DNA from: Siphonodentalium dalli
Lineage: Eukaryota; Mollusca; Scaphopoda; Gadilida; Siphonodentaliidae
Direction of reading: 5' to 3'
Length of the DNA: 64,000 nt
Assembly (NCBI GenBank): GCA_032622095.1
Contig: CP136061.1
Location: 63,243,127-63,307,126, forward strand
This document shows, piece by piece, positions 11,742-23,929 of the stretch. The notes below the pieces were generated by a model. That model searched no databases and had not been told where the DNA came from. It worked only from the letters and a program-made list of their open reading frames with translations. Made by a program: the position numbers and the translations under genes. The stretch's first letter is position 1. Each line of letters opens with the position of its first letter.

Positions 11742-12101
11742 CTATTTTTGTTCTCCCAGAGCCGCCTTGAATGTTTCTAGGTCGGCGGCATTGACTGTGC
11801 TGTTGTCCAGTTTGTTCCAGTCAAGTACAGTCCTCGGGAAGAAGGAATATCTGTATTGGTCTGTGTTTGTATGAATTGGTTCATAGGCACTTTCGTTATT
11901 TGTGGTTAGTTTCTCCACGATGTTGTCACTAACAAAATCCTTGAATTTTGTGGGTTTCTTTTTCCTCTTTGGGCGGTAGTTTCTTAGGTAGTGTTCGGAG
12001 TTGATACCCGGGGCTGATCCCTTTACCACTTTGTAAAATAGTGTCAGTCTCTGTTCCTTTCTTCTTGCTTCCAGGGATGGTAGTTGAAGTTCACTCAGCA
12101 T
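11742..12101 (-). pseudogene. LINE RT C-terminal segment in shifted frame (119 aa)
   Basis: It starts MLSELQLPSLEARRKEQRLT, the kind of C-terminal tail that follows 'RGCVT' in LINE RT proteins, but it lies in a different frame that overlaps the main ORF by 7 bases. A one- or two-base indel near 12100 explains the break. The domain has no catalytic residues. The same break is in the copy at 24491, so it predates the tandem duplication. A translational frameshift is possible but not supported by any slippery site I can see. Confidence 0.8.
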
Positions 12102-14317
12102 TCAGATGTTACACAGCCTTTCTCTCTCGTTCGGTAGTCCTGTTTTAGAAATCTTGCTCCTTTGCGTTGCACCTTCTCCAGCTTTGTCTTGTCCTTTTCA
12201 TAGTGAGGATCCCAGATTGTTGCTGCATACTCTAGCTGAGGGCGGACTAATGCTATGTATGCCGTTTTTCTGAGATCCATCTGGCAGTACCTGAGATTAC
12301 GCCGAAGGAAGCCGAGGGTGGAGTTTGCCTTCTTCGTGGTGGACTCGATGTGGTGATGCCACTGCATGTCATTGGAGAATTGGACGCCAAGGTACGGGTT
12401 GTTTGTGACTTCTTGGAGTATCCGCCCTGCCAGTTGGTAAAATCTTTGTGTCTTCTGCTTTAGGCTCATAATGTAGCACTTAGTTGGATTAAAGCGCATC
12501 CCCCATTTGGTGGCCCATTGTTCCAGTTTGCGTAGGTCTTGTTGCAATATTTCGTGGTCTTTGTAGGTGTTTATCTGGCGGTACAGGAGGCAGTCATCTG
12601 CGAATAGGCGGACTTGTGATGTTACTGTGTCCGGTAGGTCATTTATGTGACAGAGAAAGAGCAGCGGTCCCAATACTGTTCCCTGTGGTACTCCTGATAA
12701 CACGTCAACTTCTTCTGAGTAGTATCCCTCGAGTGCAACTCTCATCTTTCTTTCTTTCAGAAAGGATGCTAGCCATCTGTTGACCGGGCCTGTGATACCG
12801 TAGTGATTTAGTTTGGTCAATAGGCTGTCGTGTGGTACAGTGTCGAAAGCTTTGGAGAAATCAAGGATGGCCACGTCGATCTGCTTCTTGTTGTCAAATG
12901 ATTGTAGGATGTCTTGTGTTGTCACTGCTAGTTGTGTTTCGCAGGAATATCCCCTTCGAAAGCCATGGTTTAGCTTTGTTAGTATGTTGTGCTTCTCCAG
13001 ATGTTCATGGATATGGCGGCATATGAGGTGTTCTAGTAGCTTGCACGGTACTGATGTTAGGGACACAGGACGATAGTTTTCCGCTTGATGTCGGTCTCCT
13101 TTTTTGTAGACTGAGGCTATGTTGGCGCTGCGCCAGTCCCTTGGCAATGTGCCTGTGTCTAATGATAGTTGGAATATGAGCCTGAAGGCAGGTGCCAGTT
13201 GTTTTGCGTACTTCTTTAGGATGGAGTTTGGGATACCGTCTGGGCCAGAGGCTTTGGTTGGGTTTAACCTCTTCAGCAGGGCTTCGACGCCATTCGCTGT
13301 CACTGTCAGTTTGCCGATGTTTTCGCATTTGGGTGGAAGGTCAGGAAGTGGTGGTTGGTTCTTGGTGAATACTGACTGGAACTGCTTTACCAGAATTTCT
13401 GCTTTGCCTTTTGGGTCGTCAACCAGCTTGCCTTGCGATTTCAGCGGCGACACTCCGATGTTATCTTGTTTTCTGCTCTTGATGTATCTCCAGAATGGTT
13501 TTGTCGACTTTTGTTCTAAACCTTCTTTAATCTTAGCGTTGATGTAATCCCACTCAGCCTTCCTCATTTCCCTTTTACATTCTTTCTGCATGGCTCGATA
13601 GTTGGTCCAGTTGTTGTTCTTCTTTGCCTGTGTATATAGGCGCTGTTTCTTATGTAGCAATTTCTTGATCTTATAGTTTACCCATGGAGTGTTCTGCTTT
13701 GGTGATATCAGCTTAGAGGGTATGTGTTGGTCCATAGATCTATGTATGCCCTCCTTCAGATGTTTCCACATATCCTCCACGGTTGCACTATTTAGTGTAC
13801 GTAGGCCTTCTCCCAGTATTTGCAGATCCAGTCCAAGTTGTGTCCAGTCTGCTTTTTTATATAGATAGCACTTCCTTGGTTTTGAATGTTGGTATCTGGG
13901 CTTCATGTCGATGTCAGTAATGACTATGGCGTGGTCAGAGATGCCTGGTATGCTGGTTGATGATTTTACCAGTGATGCATTGTTGGTGAAGACCAGGTCT
14001 AGCAAGTTCTTTCCCCGCGTTGGTTGTTCGTGGATTTGTTTTAGCCCTTTTTCTGACATGATTTCTAGTAGGTGAGTTTGTATATCTTTGTCTTGGGCTC
14101 CTCTGTTTACTACTGAGCTGTTCCACTCTATATCCGGGCAATTAAAGTCCCCACAGATGATCATGTGTTTTTGCTTTCCAGATGTCGCTAGGTTGATGGA
14201 CTTCTCTAGCTCTGCGATGTGGTGGTTCTCTCTGTGTGGCATATAGTAAGCCCCTATCAATATGTCCTTGCTGGATGTTGATCTGACCTTGACCCAGTTG
14301 ATTTCGCTGTCTGTCAC
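12095..14317 (-). CDS. LINE endonuclease / reverse transcriptase ORF (740 aa, truncated and frameshifted)
   Basis: The protein nicks target DNA and copies the element's RNA into the nick. The apurinic-type endonuclease keeps GDFNCP (residues 56-61) and ISDHA (126-130), which hold metal-binding and catalytic residues. The RT follows: KASGPDGIPN near 355-364, ENYRPVSL near 413-420, DFSKAFDTVPHDSLL near 486-500 (first catalytic Asp), SGVPQGTVLGPLLF near 541-554, and LFADDCLLY near 571-579 (catalytic Asp pair). The first codon listed is GTG. The frame stays open to about 14396 and includes a GGGVFILV endonuclease strand, so this is no true start. The frame ends at 12095 in TGA, while homologous coding continues in the next frame. 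One residue (His for Arg near 222, base 13651) is private to this copy. Confidence 0.9.
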   Translation of the reverse strand: MTDSEINWVKVRSTSSKDILIGAYYMPHRENHHIAELEKSINLATSGKQKHMIICGDFNCPDIEWNSSVVNRGAQDKDIQTHLLEIMSEKGLKQIHEQPTRGKNLLDLVFTNNASLVKSSTSIPGISDHAIVITDIDMKPRYQHSKPRKCYLYKKADWTQLGLDLQILGEGLRTLNSATVEDMWKHLKEGIHRSMDQHIPSKLISPKQNTPWVNYKIKKLLHKKQRLYTQAKKNNNWTNYRAMQKECKREMRKAEWDYINAKIKEGLEQKSTKPFWRYIKSRKQDNIGVSPLKSQGKLVDDPKGKAEILVKQFQSVFTKNQPPLPDLPPKCENIGKLTVTANGVEALLKRLNPTKASGPDGIPNSILKKYAKQLAPAFRLIFQLSLDTGTLPRDWRSANIASVYKKGDRHQAENYRPVSLTSVPCKLLEHLICRHIHEHLEKHNILTKLNHGFRRGYSCETQLAVTTQDILQSFDNKKQIDVAILDFSKAFDTVPHDSLLTKLNHYGITGPVNRWLASFLKERKMRVALEGYYSEEVDVLSGVPQGTVLGPLLFLCHINDLPDTVTSQVRLFADDCLLYRQINTYKDHEILQQDLRKLEQWATKWGMRFNPTKCYIMSLKQKTQRFYQLAGRILQEVTNNPYLGVQFSNDMQWHHHIESTTKKANSTLGFLRRNLRYCQMDLRKTAYIALVRPQLEYAATIWDPHYEKDKTKLEKVQRKGARFLKQDYRTREKGCVTSEC

Positions 14318-14396
14318 CAGTTGTGGTTGCTCCGTTGATATTAAGTTCTTGTGGACAAGGATGAAGACGCCCCCTCCAGTGGATACTCTGTATGTC

Positions 14397-15572
14397 GATA
14401 TACTGTAGGTACGCCTTCCAAATTTGAACCCTCTACTATAAATGCAACCTCAACGGAGAGTTTGTGTCGGGGTGGGTTCAGATTTGGCAAATTCCACCGA
14501 AAATCAAATGGGGAAAATTACTCAAAAAATCAGATATTGAAATAAAAACTTTTCGACGAGTGGATGCGGTTAGTAGTATCCACGCGCAAGATTAGTACGA
14601 TTTTCAAAGTTTTAGAGTTGACGGTTTAATCCTGGTTGTGTGTAACGTTGTTAACTGGTGATATATATATTACTCAAATTCAAACCTACTCTTCGTGACG
14701 CAAATTCAAACGGTCTTATCAAGGAGCAAGGCTAATGCATGAATATGTACACTGATATGCTATAGGTATGCCCGCTCTACTATGAAAGTAACCTGCCCAA
14801 CGGAGAGCACGCTTACGCCCCATGGATTGTCGAGGCTTTTGGTAAATTCCACCGAAACTCGGAAAATGGAAAAAATGGAAAATCGCAAATCCAGTGTTTT
14901 ATATTTTGAACACTGTATGTGTTTGGTAGTATATACAGACAGCATTAGTTTTAGAGCGGACGGGTGAGCACTCAGTTAGCATTTTCGATTGTGATATTGT
15001 TATCTCTCGATTACAGTTAACTCTATTACAAAGACGTTAATGACAATAGTGTAGCGATATACTGAAATACTAATTAATTAATGAACTAAGCTGTCTTTCC
15101 TCCACCATAAAAACTAAAAGATTCTGAATCCGAAACTGAAAGAACGATCAAATAAATGCGAAATAACAGAGTTATGGTACATTAATATGCTTTACACCCT
15201 TTTGATCTACATGTCGATTACGATATAATCAGACACGCAAATTTCGTGACTGTTGAACAGAATTTGGGCGTCCTGGGGAGGGGTTATAATTAGCCCTAAA
15301 ATGTATCCCTACCGAATAAAAATGAACTGATTGGCTGGGGTGAATGGTGGCTCTGTTGGTCAGGACCATGATGCAGTAGACTGTCATTAATCGTCTACGC
15401 TGGGTCGAACCAAATGACGTAAACCTTTGGAATATATATCTTATTTAGAAATGTCAATGCAAGTCCACCATCAGATCACAAAGCACCAATATGCATTTGC
15501 ATGAAGAGGAACACACCTAAACGCATAACACACACATGGAATGGGATACCATGGAAGTATATCTGATTCCAA
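14397..15572. other. Copy 2 of the LINE-flanking spacer with diverged repeat pair
   Basis: It duplicates 1643-2818, including the repeat pair (14397-14560 and 14753-14889) and the weak tRNA-like pattern near 15344-15414. No gene is recognised. Confidence 0.6.
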
Positions 15573-17210
15573 GCTCCTGATACGATATGAAAAAAAGTGT
15601 TTATGTCGAAAAGGAGGATATTATTATGGGTGGTACGGGTTCCGCGGGAGTATGTGAAGTTTATTGATGTGCCGGTATCGGAGTTTGTGTAACCGCCATA
15701 CATATTGTCCTATACATATATTATCACTGTAAACTCACTATCAAATTATTAATACATAATTTTAGTTACTCCGTACTATCAAATTAGAATATATAATTTT
15801 AGTTAGGTTCGAATGAGCCATGTTCGTTTAATCTATTGCTGATAAAACACAGAACCCGTAGTTCTTATATAGCGGAAACACGATTTATTTACGTTAGCAA
15901 CGAGACTCAGAAATATTAAATAAAGTCAAACATAAAATAAGTAATTATTGTCTGATTTTGAAAATTTAAACGCCAATATGCATGTTATTAACACTAGAAT
16001 GTCATGCATGAACACGCTACATAAATTCAAGAAAACAATTTAACGAAGTATAAAACGAGTAGCCTGGTATGTTGTTATTCACTGGCCGTGGACCAGCCAA
16101 TGGACAGCGGAGATCAAAAAACGGTGCCGACAGATTTTTGTTCGGCTGACTTCTGTCTCCAATGCATTGTGGAAGAAAAATATGTTGCAAAATGCAACAT
16201 TATTCTAGTTTATCAACACGAAAACGTTCACAAATGATATACTTGGTAACCTATAGCTTAAATTATGAGTTCACACCACAATGGTACATGGAATAAACGA
16301 GATATACCAATATCTAAAAAAAAATATTTCTCATAACAAATCACAGCCCCGTGGAAGCTGGAAAACTATGTGACTATATTTAGGACCCCTTATATCTGCC
16401 GTCGGGTTTTAATGGAGAGTAGTCCTCATGGGATATAATTGGAGCCAGCCGAGATTCATTCTCAGCAGGTTAGTGCATTTGCAGTATGGAAATCACCAAG
16501 GTTTTCCGATTTCCCTAACATCGTACGAACATTCACAAATTACCAACAACTTCCGCGTTTGCTTTCCATTTATAACTGAGCATGTCAGCCTTTGTTTGAC
16601 TTAAGCTGAATCATTTGTTCTGTATAATAGACATAATTTTATGATATAGACATCATATCTCAATGTAGGCCTACATGACCATGGCTAACCTTGGTTAATT
16701 TAAGTTAACGGTAATGAAAATCCCATAACCATCATGGTCACATGGCATGTGCAAGGTCAAGCACAGAGCATAAATCTAGGCATATGGAAGCACATTTGTT
16801 CGTAATTTAAATTTATAAGTCTACTGTGAGTTTCTTACATCGATATCATCTTAAACTGCAGTGGAACTATAGGTACACATTTTCCTGTGTTTTGCTGTTT
16901 GGTGATACCTACAGAGGTTCGAAAATTGCGAATCTATGCCAAAGGTTTTGAAACGAATCGAACCACCGTGGCAGTTTCGTATCGAGCCGAATCTCGAACT
17001 CTTCCCAGGTCCCTACCTCTGTTCCTCCAACAACCTGAATAATGTATAATGTTGTAATGTTGGACTAATGACCTCAGACTTTGTCAATGAAAAGCTAAGA
17101 AACATGAATTTAATGCATAATACATATTAACTCACGTAGTTCACAGCTAGAACCAAGCCTGTAGTATCCATCACTACACTGACAATTGTAGTAGTTAGAT
17201 GAGTCTCGCT
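15573..17210 (-). repeat. EGF-exon module, oldest copy, in unit copy 2
   Basis: It matches 2819-4457. One T is missing near 15685, and a nearby T-to-C change gives 'accgccatac'. At 16132 'gacagattt' replaces 'gacggattt', a change private to this copy. Confidence 0.75.
17136..17210 (-). pseudogene. Truncated EGF-like exon in unit copy 2
   Basis: This is the counterpart of 4383-4457, with the same donor-side half exon and the same break into 'gctaacatatat'. The first half, including the acceptor and three cysteines, is absent. Confidence 0.75.
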
Positions 17211-18196
17211 GCTAACATATATAGATAGGTTGACAAACGCGTCAAATAGTTTCATATACAGACATTAATATATACTACCGAAGGCCTTATTCAAGTTCCA
17301 ATCATAGACTGAAATCGGGTCCCGTTTATTTTTTTCAGCAGAAAACAATTACTAGTTATTACTAGTTTACTCTGGTTTACTCCTGATACGATATGAATAA
17401 AAAGCGTTTATGTCGAAAAATAGGATATTATTACGGGTTCCGCGGGAGTATATTAAGTTTATTGATGTGCCGGTATCGGAGTTTTGTGTAACCGCTATGC
17501 ATATTGTCCTATACATATATTATCACTGTAAACTCACTATCAAATTACGAATACATAATTTTAGTTACTCCGTACTATCAAATTAGAATACATAATTTTA
17601 GTTAGGTTCGAATGAGCCATGTTCGTTTAATCTAACGCTGATAAAACACAGAACCCGTAGTTCTTATATAGCGGAAACACGTTTTATTTATGTTAGCAAC
17701 GAGACTCAGAAATATTAAATAAAGACAAACATAAAATAAGTAATTATTGTCCGATTTTGAAAATGTAAACGCCAATATGCATGTTATTAAATAACACCAG
17801 AATGTCATGCCTGAACGTGCTACATAAATTCAAGAAAACAATTTAACGAAGTATAAAACAAGTAACCTGGTATGTTGTTATTCACTGGCCGTGGACCAGC
17901 CAATGAACAGCGGAGATAAAAAAACAGTGCCGACGGATTTTTGTTCGGTTGACTTCACTGCCTCCAATGCAATGGAAGAAAAACATTGCAAAATCTATGC
18001 CAAAGGTTTTGAAACGAATCGAACCACCGTGGCAGTTTCGAATCGAGCCTAATCTCGAACTCTTCCCAGGTCCCTACCTCTGTTCCTCCAACAACCTGAA
18101 TAATGTATAATGTTGTAATGTTGGACTAATGACCTCAGACTTTGTCAATGAAAAGCTAAGAAACATGAATTTAATGCATAATACATATTAACTCAC

Positions 18197-18343
18197 GTAG
18201 TTCACAGCCGGAACCAAGCCTGTAGTACCCATCACTACACCGACATTTGTAGTAGTTAGATGAGTCTTGCTTACATCCAGTATTAGTTCCAGCACACTGG
18301 TCAGTGGGTCCACTATTGGTACAGTAAGCACCAAAGATTTTCT
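18197..18343 (-). CDS. EGF-like domain exon, unit copy 2, module A
   Basis: It encodes the same 49-codon, six-cysteine, phase 1-1 exon as 5444-5590, with the same acceptor (ctttcttcag) and donor (GTGAGTTA). No stop or frameshift is present. Identity with the copy-1 exon means it adds no independent evidence of selection. Confidence 0.62.
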
Positions 18344-19973
18344 CTGAAGAAAGAATAGAGTTAGAATCATCAATAAAATAAGATATATACCTAATTAACA
18401 TAGACTAAATGGGTTAACATTTTCTATATATAAGATTACAACATCTAACTCAGAAGATATAGAATCCTTATGTCAAGAATAAATTTACCAAAATTTAATT
18501 CAACAGTTCAAATGGATTTTGCTATAGAGGTGATTGAATGAAATGGGGGGGGGGGGGGGGGGGGTAAGAGAGCTGGGAACAAAATATTAAGCCTAGCCTT
18601 AATGCCTTAATTGCCCCTATTTGACTATAGTGGGCACATTTGAACAATCTGAATCCCAATCCCCTGATGATCATCTCAAAGAAAGTTGAACCATATAGAT
18701 CTCACAGTTCCAGAAAAAATACTGATAAATGCTACAAATACTGACTCATAACATATGGAACCCTGTTTAGGGACCTGTGAATCAGACATTTTAGGTCGAG
18801 TAGAATCTCGAACCGAATCAGTGCTGCAGTTTTGAATCGAGCCGAATCTCGTATCATGATACCGGTAAACTAATAACGCACTAAAGTTTTACAAATAACA
18901 TGAATCAATCAAGTTTACAGAGTGTATCCTTTTTATAAAATATGTACTTTACCCAACCCAACATTACACGTCGGTCCGATTTCTGGTGCTAACATATATA
19001 GATAGGTTGACAAACGCGTCAAATAGTTTCATATACAGACATTAATATATACTACCGAAGGCCTTATTCAAGTTCCAATCATAGACTGAAATCGGGTCCC
19101 GTTTATTTTTTTCAGCAGAAAACAATTACTAGTTATTACTAGTTTACTCTGGTTTACTCCTGATACGATATGAATAAAAAGCGTTTATGTCGAAAAATAG
19201 GATATTATTACGGGTTCCGCGGGAGTATATTAAGTTTATTGATGTGCCGGTATCGGAGTTTTGTGTAACCGCTATGCATATTGTCCTATACATATATTAT
19301 CACTGTAAACTCACTATCAAATTACGAATACATAATTTTAGTTACTCCGTACTATCAAATTAGAATACATAATTTTAGTTAGGTTCGAATGAGCCATGTT
19401 CGTTTAATCTAACGCAGATAAAACACAGAGCCCGTAGTTCTTATATAGCGGAAACACGTTTTATTTACGTTAGCAACGAGACTCAGAAATATTAAATAAA
19501 GACAAACATAAAATCAGTAATTATTGTCCGATTTTGAAAATGTAAACGCCAATATGCATGTTATTAAATAACACCAGAATGTCATGCCTGAACGTGCTAC
19601 ATAAATTCAAGAAAACAATTTAACGAAGTATAAAACAAGTAACCTGGTATGTTGTTATTCACTGGCCGTGGACCAGCCAATGAACAGCGGAGATAAAAAA
19701 ACAGTGCCGACGGATTTTTGTTCGGTTGACTTCACTGCCTCCAATGCAATGGAAGAAAAACATTGCAAAATCTATGCCAAAGGTTTTGAAACGAATCGAA
19801 CCACCGTGGCAGTTTCGTATCGAGCCGAATCTCGAACTCTTCCCAGGTCCCTAACTCTGTTCCTCCAACAACCTGAATAATGTATAAATTTGTAATATTG
19901 GACTAATGACCTCAGACTTTGTCAATGAAAAGCTAAGAAACATGAATTTAATGCATAATACATATTAACTCAC

Positions 19974-20120
19974 GTAGTTCACAGCTAGAACCAAGCCTGT
20001 AGTATCCATCACTACACTGACATTTGTAGTAGTTAGATGAGTCTCGCTTACATCCAGTATTAGTTCCAGCACACTGGTCAGTGGGTCCACTATTGGTACA
20101 GTAAGCACCAAAGATTTTCT
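19974..20120 (-). CDS. EGF-like domain exon, unit copy 2, module B
   Basis: It is the counterpart of 7225-7371, with the same protein sequence and splice sites. Along the minus strand it would precede the module A exon (18197-18343) in a transcript. The broken exon at 17136 would come after both, so skipping or loss at the 3' side would be needed for an intact message. Confidence 0.62.
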
Positions 20121-20695
20121 CTGAAGAAAGAATAGAGTTAGAATCATCAATAAAATCAGATATATACCTAATTAACATAGTCTAAATGGGTTAACATTTT
20201 CTATATATAAGATTACAACATCTAACTCAGAAGATATAGAATCCTTATGTTAAGAATAAATTTACCAGTTCAAATGGTTTCTGCTATAGAAGTGACTGAA
20301 TGAAATTGGGGGTGGGAGAGGTAGGAACAAAATATTAAGCCTAGCCTTGCCCCTATATGACTATAGTGGGCACATTTGAACAAATCTGAATCCAAAACCT
20401 CTGACGATCTTCTCTAACAAAGTTGAACCATATAGATCTTACAGTTCCAGAAAAAATACTGATAAATACTACAAATACTGACTCATAACATATGGAACCC
20501 CCTGTTTAGGGAGCTGCGAATCAGGCATTTTAGGTCGAGTAGAATCTCGAACCGAATCAGTGCTGCAGTTTTGAATCGAGCTGAATCTCGTATCAATTGA
20601 TACCGGTAAACATGAATCAATCAAGTTTACTGAGTGTATCCTTTTTATAAAATACTTATTGTGCCACTAATCGGTTATCTGTACTTTACCCAACC

Positions 20696-21806
20696 TGTCA
20701 AAGTCATTTTGTTTTAGAATACTCGTTTGTCGGACTGCACGGCAGTCACCAGCATGTGACCGTAATATCAGAATGGCAGAATTTATGCACAATCGAACTG
20801 GTTGCGATTGGAGAATGTATATAAACACAGTTATGAAGAAATTCCACTATATCTTTTTTGAATGGAAAAAATAATGCATAAGTCAATTTGGAAGGATGAA
20901 GTCACTGTTCTTTCTGCCATTGTTATGATAACGCGAATGGGATAATAAATAGGGTAACATAGTGTATGAAGTCGGAACTATTGCTGTTGTTGCTACATCA
21001 AAACACAGCTGCATAGACGGATGTTATTGATCTTCAAGACAGTGTAGCTAACTAAGATAATCCGTGTCCAGGGATATGTTAATCAATGCACGTGTTACAG
21101 AGGGTCCCCCGTGCACACAAAATTGAAACCCTGCAGGTTATTTAATTAGATGCTGATGCAATATTTGATACAAGCCCTGATCTTGTCAATTGCAAATAGC
21201 ATATCTTCTTGGCAAGTTGTGCACATGTTTGCTGGTATTTATACATGTATATCCTATTATAAATTATGAAAGTATCATGTTTCAGATACTAGTAATACTT
21301 TTAATATACTACTAATATACTTCATATACTTGTAATATACTCCATATATTAGTAATATGTACACTTTACTCAGAGTAGAAAAAGAACATTACATTTATAA
21401 ATTGACAATAATTCATAACAATTTAGTAATACTAGTGATTATCAATTTATATTTCTGGCAAATCAGAACCACTACATTGAACTTGAAACACTCAGGGTGA
21501 TCAAATAGAAATATAGAATAATCTTGCCCAAAGTAGTTATTTTTACGATTATAAATCCAAATTTACAACACACACCGTCATTCTTATATATCCATTAAAT
21601 TCAATGACTCTCATTGGCGAAATCATTTGCGTTCATTTATCGCCGTTTGTTGCGTCCCGAATCGAGATGTAAATATTTACAATTGTGCGTTGTTCAGGCG
21701 ATGTTTTCTGTGGAGTGGTGTGGTCGATTTCGTTGAGATTTTCGGCGATGTAAGTAGAATTTTACATCCCCCAGTTGGCACAATGCCTGAGTACTAACTT
21801 GTCGCT
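20696..21806. other. Spacer in unit copy 2, no recognised gene
   Basis: It duplicates 7947-9057, including the AT minisatellite-like stretch (near 21285-21365) and the CG-richer block with the donor-like 'gatgtaagtag' near 21750. Confidence 0.4.
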
Positions 21807-23005
21807 TTAACTCTTTCAACCTGGCAGCCCGCTAAAGCGGGCACGACGTAATTTACGTTCATCCCGGCAGCCCGCTTTAGCGGGCAGAGCGCAATTGTCG
21901 GGAATAATACAATATTTCCAGAGATATTCAAATGATTTTATTGGTTATCGACTTGTATATCCTTTGGGTGAAATTCGGCATCAATACTAATTTATCGGGG
22001 ACACGAATACCTAGCATGTACGCGATTAAGAGACTTTCAGTGGCCTATAAATATAGACAGCAGCTGCATGACGTCACGATTACTATTTTGGGTTTTCCTA
22101 AAAATCGATGACGCAATACTACCGACAGGTGTGCATGGTGTTTTGAGTCACATTTCGATTTTGGTTTATTGTATATCACTAAAACTTACCGATACTATTA
22201 TTATTATTATGTTTATGAAATAAAGAATATAATGTTGACCTTTCTAACGATGTTTTATTTGTGGTATCCGTTTAATTTATCTTATTTTCGACGCAATGTT
22301 ACGGAAATCACCGTTCCGCACTACGGCGCGACTTTAATAATAATAGCTGCACGTGCATATTATAAACATGAAGTCGACATTCATAATCATTTTGGGAATC
22401 GAATCAGGACATTGGCAGTTGTTTTATTTGGAATGTTACTCATAATTCCCTAAAGTAAATCCCTGGGTCTAAAATTGCTAGATGTGTGAGTATATGTCTG
22501 TTTCGATCAAATGGCGTCTTTCTTTCATACTAGCTGGGTTAGTACTGGTCTGCTCGTGCCTTTGATAATGCAATTATGTTCAATGAACCGATTGGTAAAA
22601 CATTTGAAACCATGCACGGTGGCATCACAACCAAGTGTATACACCACACTTATAAAGAATGACACATACATGTATGTATTTGTGGAAAACATTGATATGC
22701 TAATTTGATATCCCAGATACAGGTGATACATGCCCCTATAGCATATGTTGGGATTCAATGTCCGTTCTCGGTTCTCACCTGCACACACCTGATATATCAT
22801 TTAGATGTGACGCCCCCAATTGGTATATAACACAAATTGAAGGTCACCTGTTAACGATCATAAAACATTCAGTTTGCCATACCCGACATCACTCTAAAGG
22901 TAGTGTTGCAGCAATATATCAGGGACACATAATTTTTCTTAGGAAAGCTGATAATCCAGGGTTCTGGGACATCTATATCTGTATATTCAGGGATGAAAGA
23001 GTTAA
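21807..23005. mobile_element. piggyBac-like non-autonomous element, copy 2
   Basis: It is the same 1199-base element as 9058-10256, with TTAA and the 12-bp terminal inverted repeat at both ends. It was multiplied with the array rather than by an independent insertion, since the flanks match too. Confidence 0.6.
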
Positions 23006-23065
23006 TGCACCCGAACAAGTCCATAATATGTCTTTAAGTATATGGATTCCCTGAACGAAAACAAA

Positions 23066-23929
23066 CCCATACCGGAAAGGATTTTTGAAATCCGTGAAAA
23101 AATACAAGAGTTACGGGCCCTGAAAGTTTGCAATTTGGGCCCATGTGCTTGGTCACACATCTCCTCCGAAGATGTCAAAGTTTGGCTGTAATCTGATACG
23201 CCAATGCGTGCGGACTGAAGAGAGCACGAGGTGCGCCAAATTTTGCCACTATCGGTTCAGTGTTGTTGGTCAGGGGAGGGGTGGTCCGTGGTACATTTTT
23301 TTTATTCTTCTCCGAATCAGATGAAACTTGGAATATAACATCTACACCGTCAGCCAATCTAGAAACTGAAAAAGAATTTTGAAAATCCGTTGAAAAATGA
23401 TAGAGTTACGGGCCTTCAAACTATGCAAATTTGGGCCCATGTGCTTGTGATCACATCTCCTCCGAAGATGTCGAACTTTGGATGTCATCTGATACCCCAG
23501 TGCGTGCGGACTGAAGAGAGCACGCGGTGTGCCAAATTTTTCCAGTGTCGGTTCAGTGTTGTGGGTCAGGGGAGGGGTGGTCCGAGGTTCCAAAATTTAT
23601 TTCGTCTCCGAATCATATGAAACTTGGAATATAACATCTACCACACACGTTGATCACAAAACTGAAAACAGTTCGTAAATCCGTTAAAAACTGGCGGAGA
23701 TTTGGGAACTCAAAGTTTGAATATGGGCCCATATTCTTTCCAATAACCAAAATGTTATTCGTTTCCGAATCAGATGAAATTTAATACATACAATCTCAGT
23801 GAGCAACAGATCACAAAACTGAAAACAATTTTAAAATACATTGGAAATTAACGGAGCTACGGGCCCTCAAAATTCGCATTTTGGGCCGGGGTTGACAATT
23901 TCCCAATCCCATCACCCAATTTCGAGGCA
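23066..23929. repeat. About 294 bp tandem repeat, copy 2
   Basis: It duplicates 10317-11180, with no difference that I noticed. Confidence 0.85.

Larger units (their letters stand above)
1..12754. repeat. 12.75 kb tandem unit, copy 1 (window begins inside it)
   Basis: Base 1 corresponds to base 12755 and again to base 25504, and the sequence then runs in parallel with only scattered differences. The unit contains a minus-strand LINE, EGF-like exon modules, a piggyBac-like element and a short tandem repeat. Differences I noticed from copy 2 include a poly-G run of 22 against 20, one T more near 2929, and 'ccctctgttt' against 'ccctgttt' near 6010. The window starts in the middle of the LINE ORF, so more of the array probably lies to the left. 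Confidence 0.95.
11669..14396 (-). mobile_element. LINE (CR1/L2/jockey-like), 5'-truncated, copy 2
   Basis: On the minus strand the element runs from inside the endonuclease domain (14396) to a 3' tail of three 'ACAGAT' units (11670-11689). Short tandem tails of this kind are typical of CR1/L2-type LINEs, unlike the poly-A tail of L1. ORF1 and the first part of the endonuclease are missing, as expected from incomplete reverse transcription. The exact clade cannot be set by eye. It is embedded in the 12.75 kb unit and so is amplified with it. Confidence 0.88.
17211..20695 (-). repeat. EGF-exon modules A and B in unit copy 2
   Basis: Module A is 17211-18987 and module B 18988-20695, a direct tandem pair like 4458-7946. 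The poly-G run in module A is 20 bases (18545-18564). Near 18800 this copy reads 'gagtagaatctcg', as module B does, where copy 1 reads 'gaatcaaatctcg'. That is a hint of exchange between modules. Confidence 0.82.

Noticed and set aside
12813-13076. Cys-rich 87-codon plus-strand ORF repeated three times
   Set aside because: Antisense shadow of the LINE RT; its repetition comes from the tandem array.
13119-13547. 142-codon plus-strand ORF (also at 365 and 25868)
   Set aside because: It is the antisense reflection of the LINE RT coding strand, with no domain of its own.
14351-14545. 64-codon plus-strand ORF crossing the LINE 5' end
   Set aside because: It spans the truncated endonuclease and the unrelated flank, so it is not a real gene.
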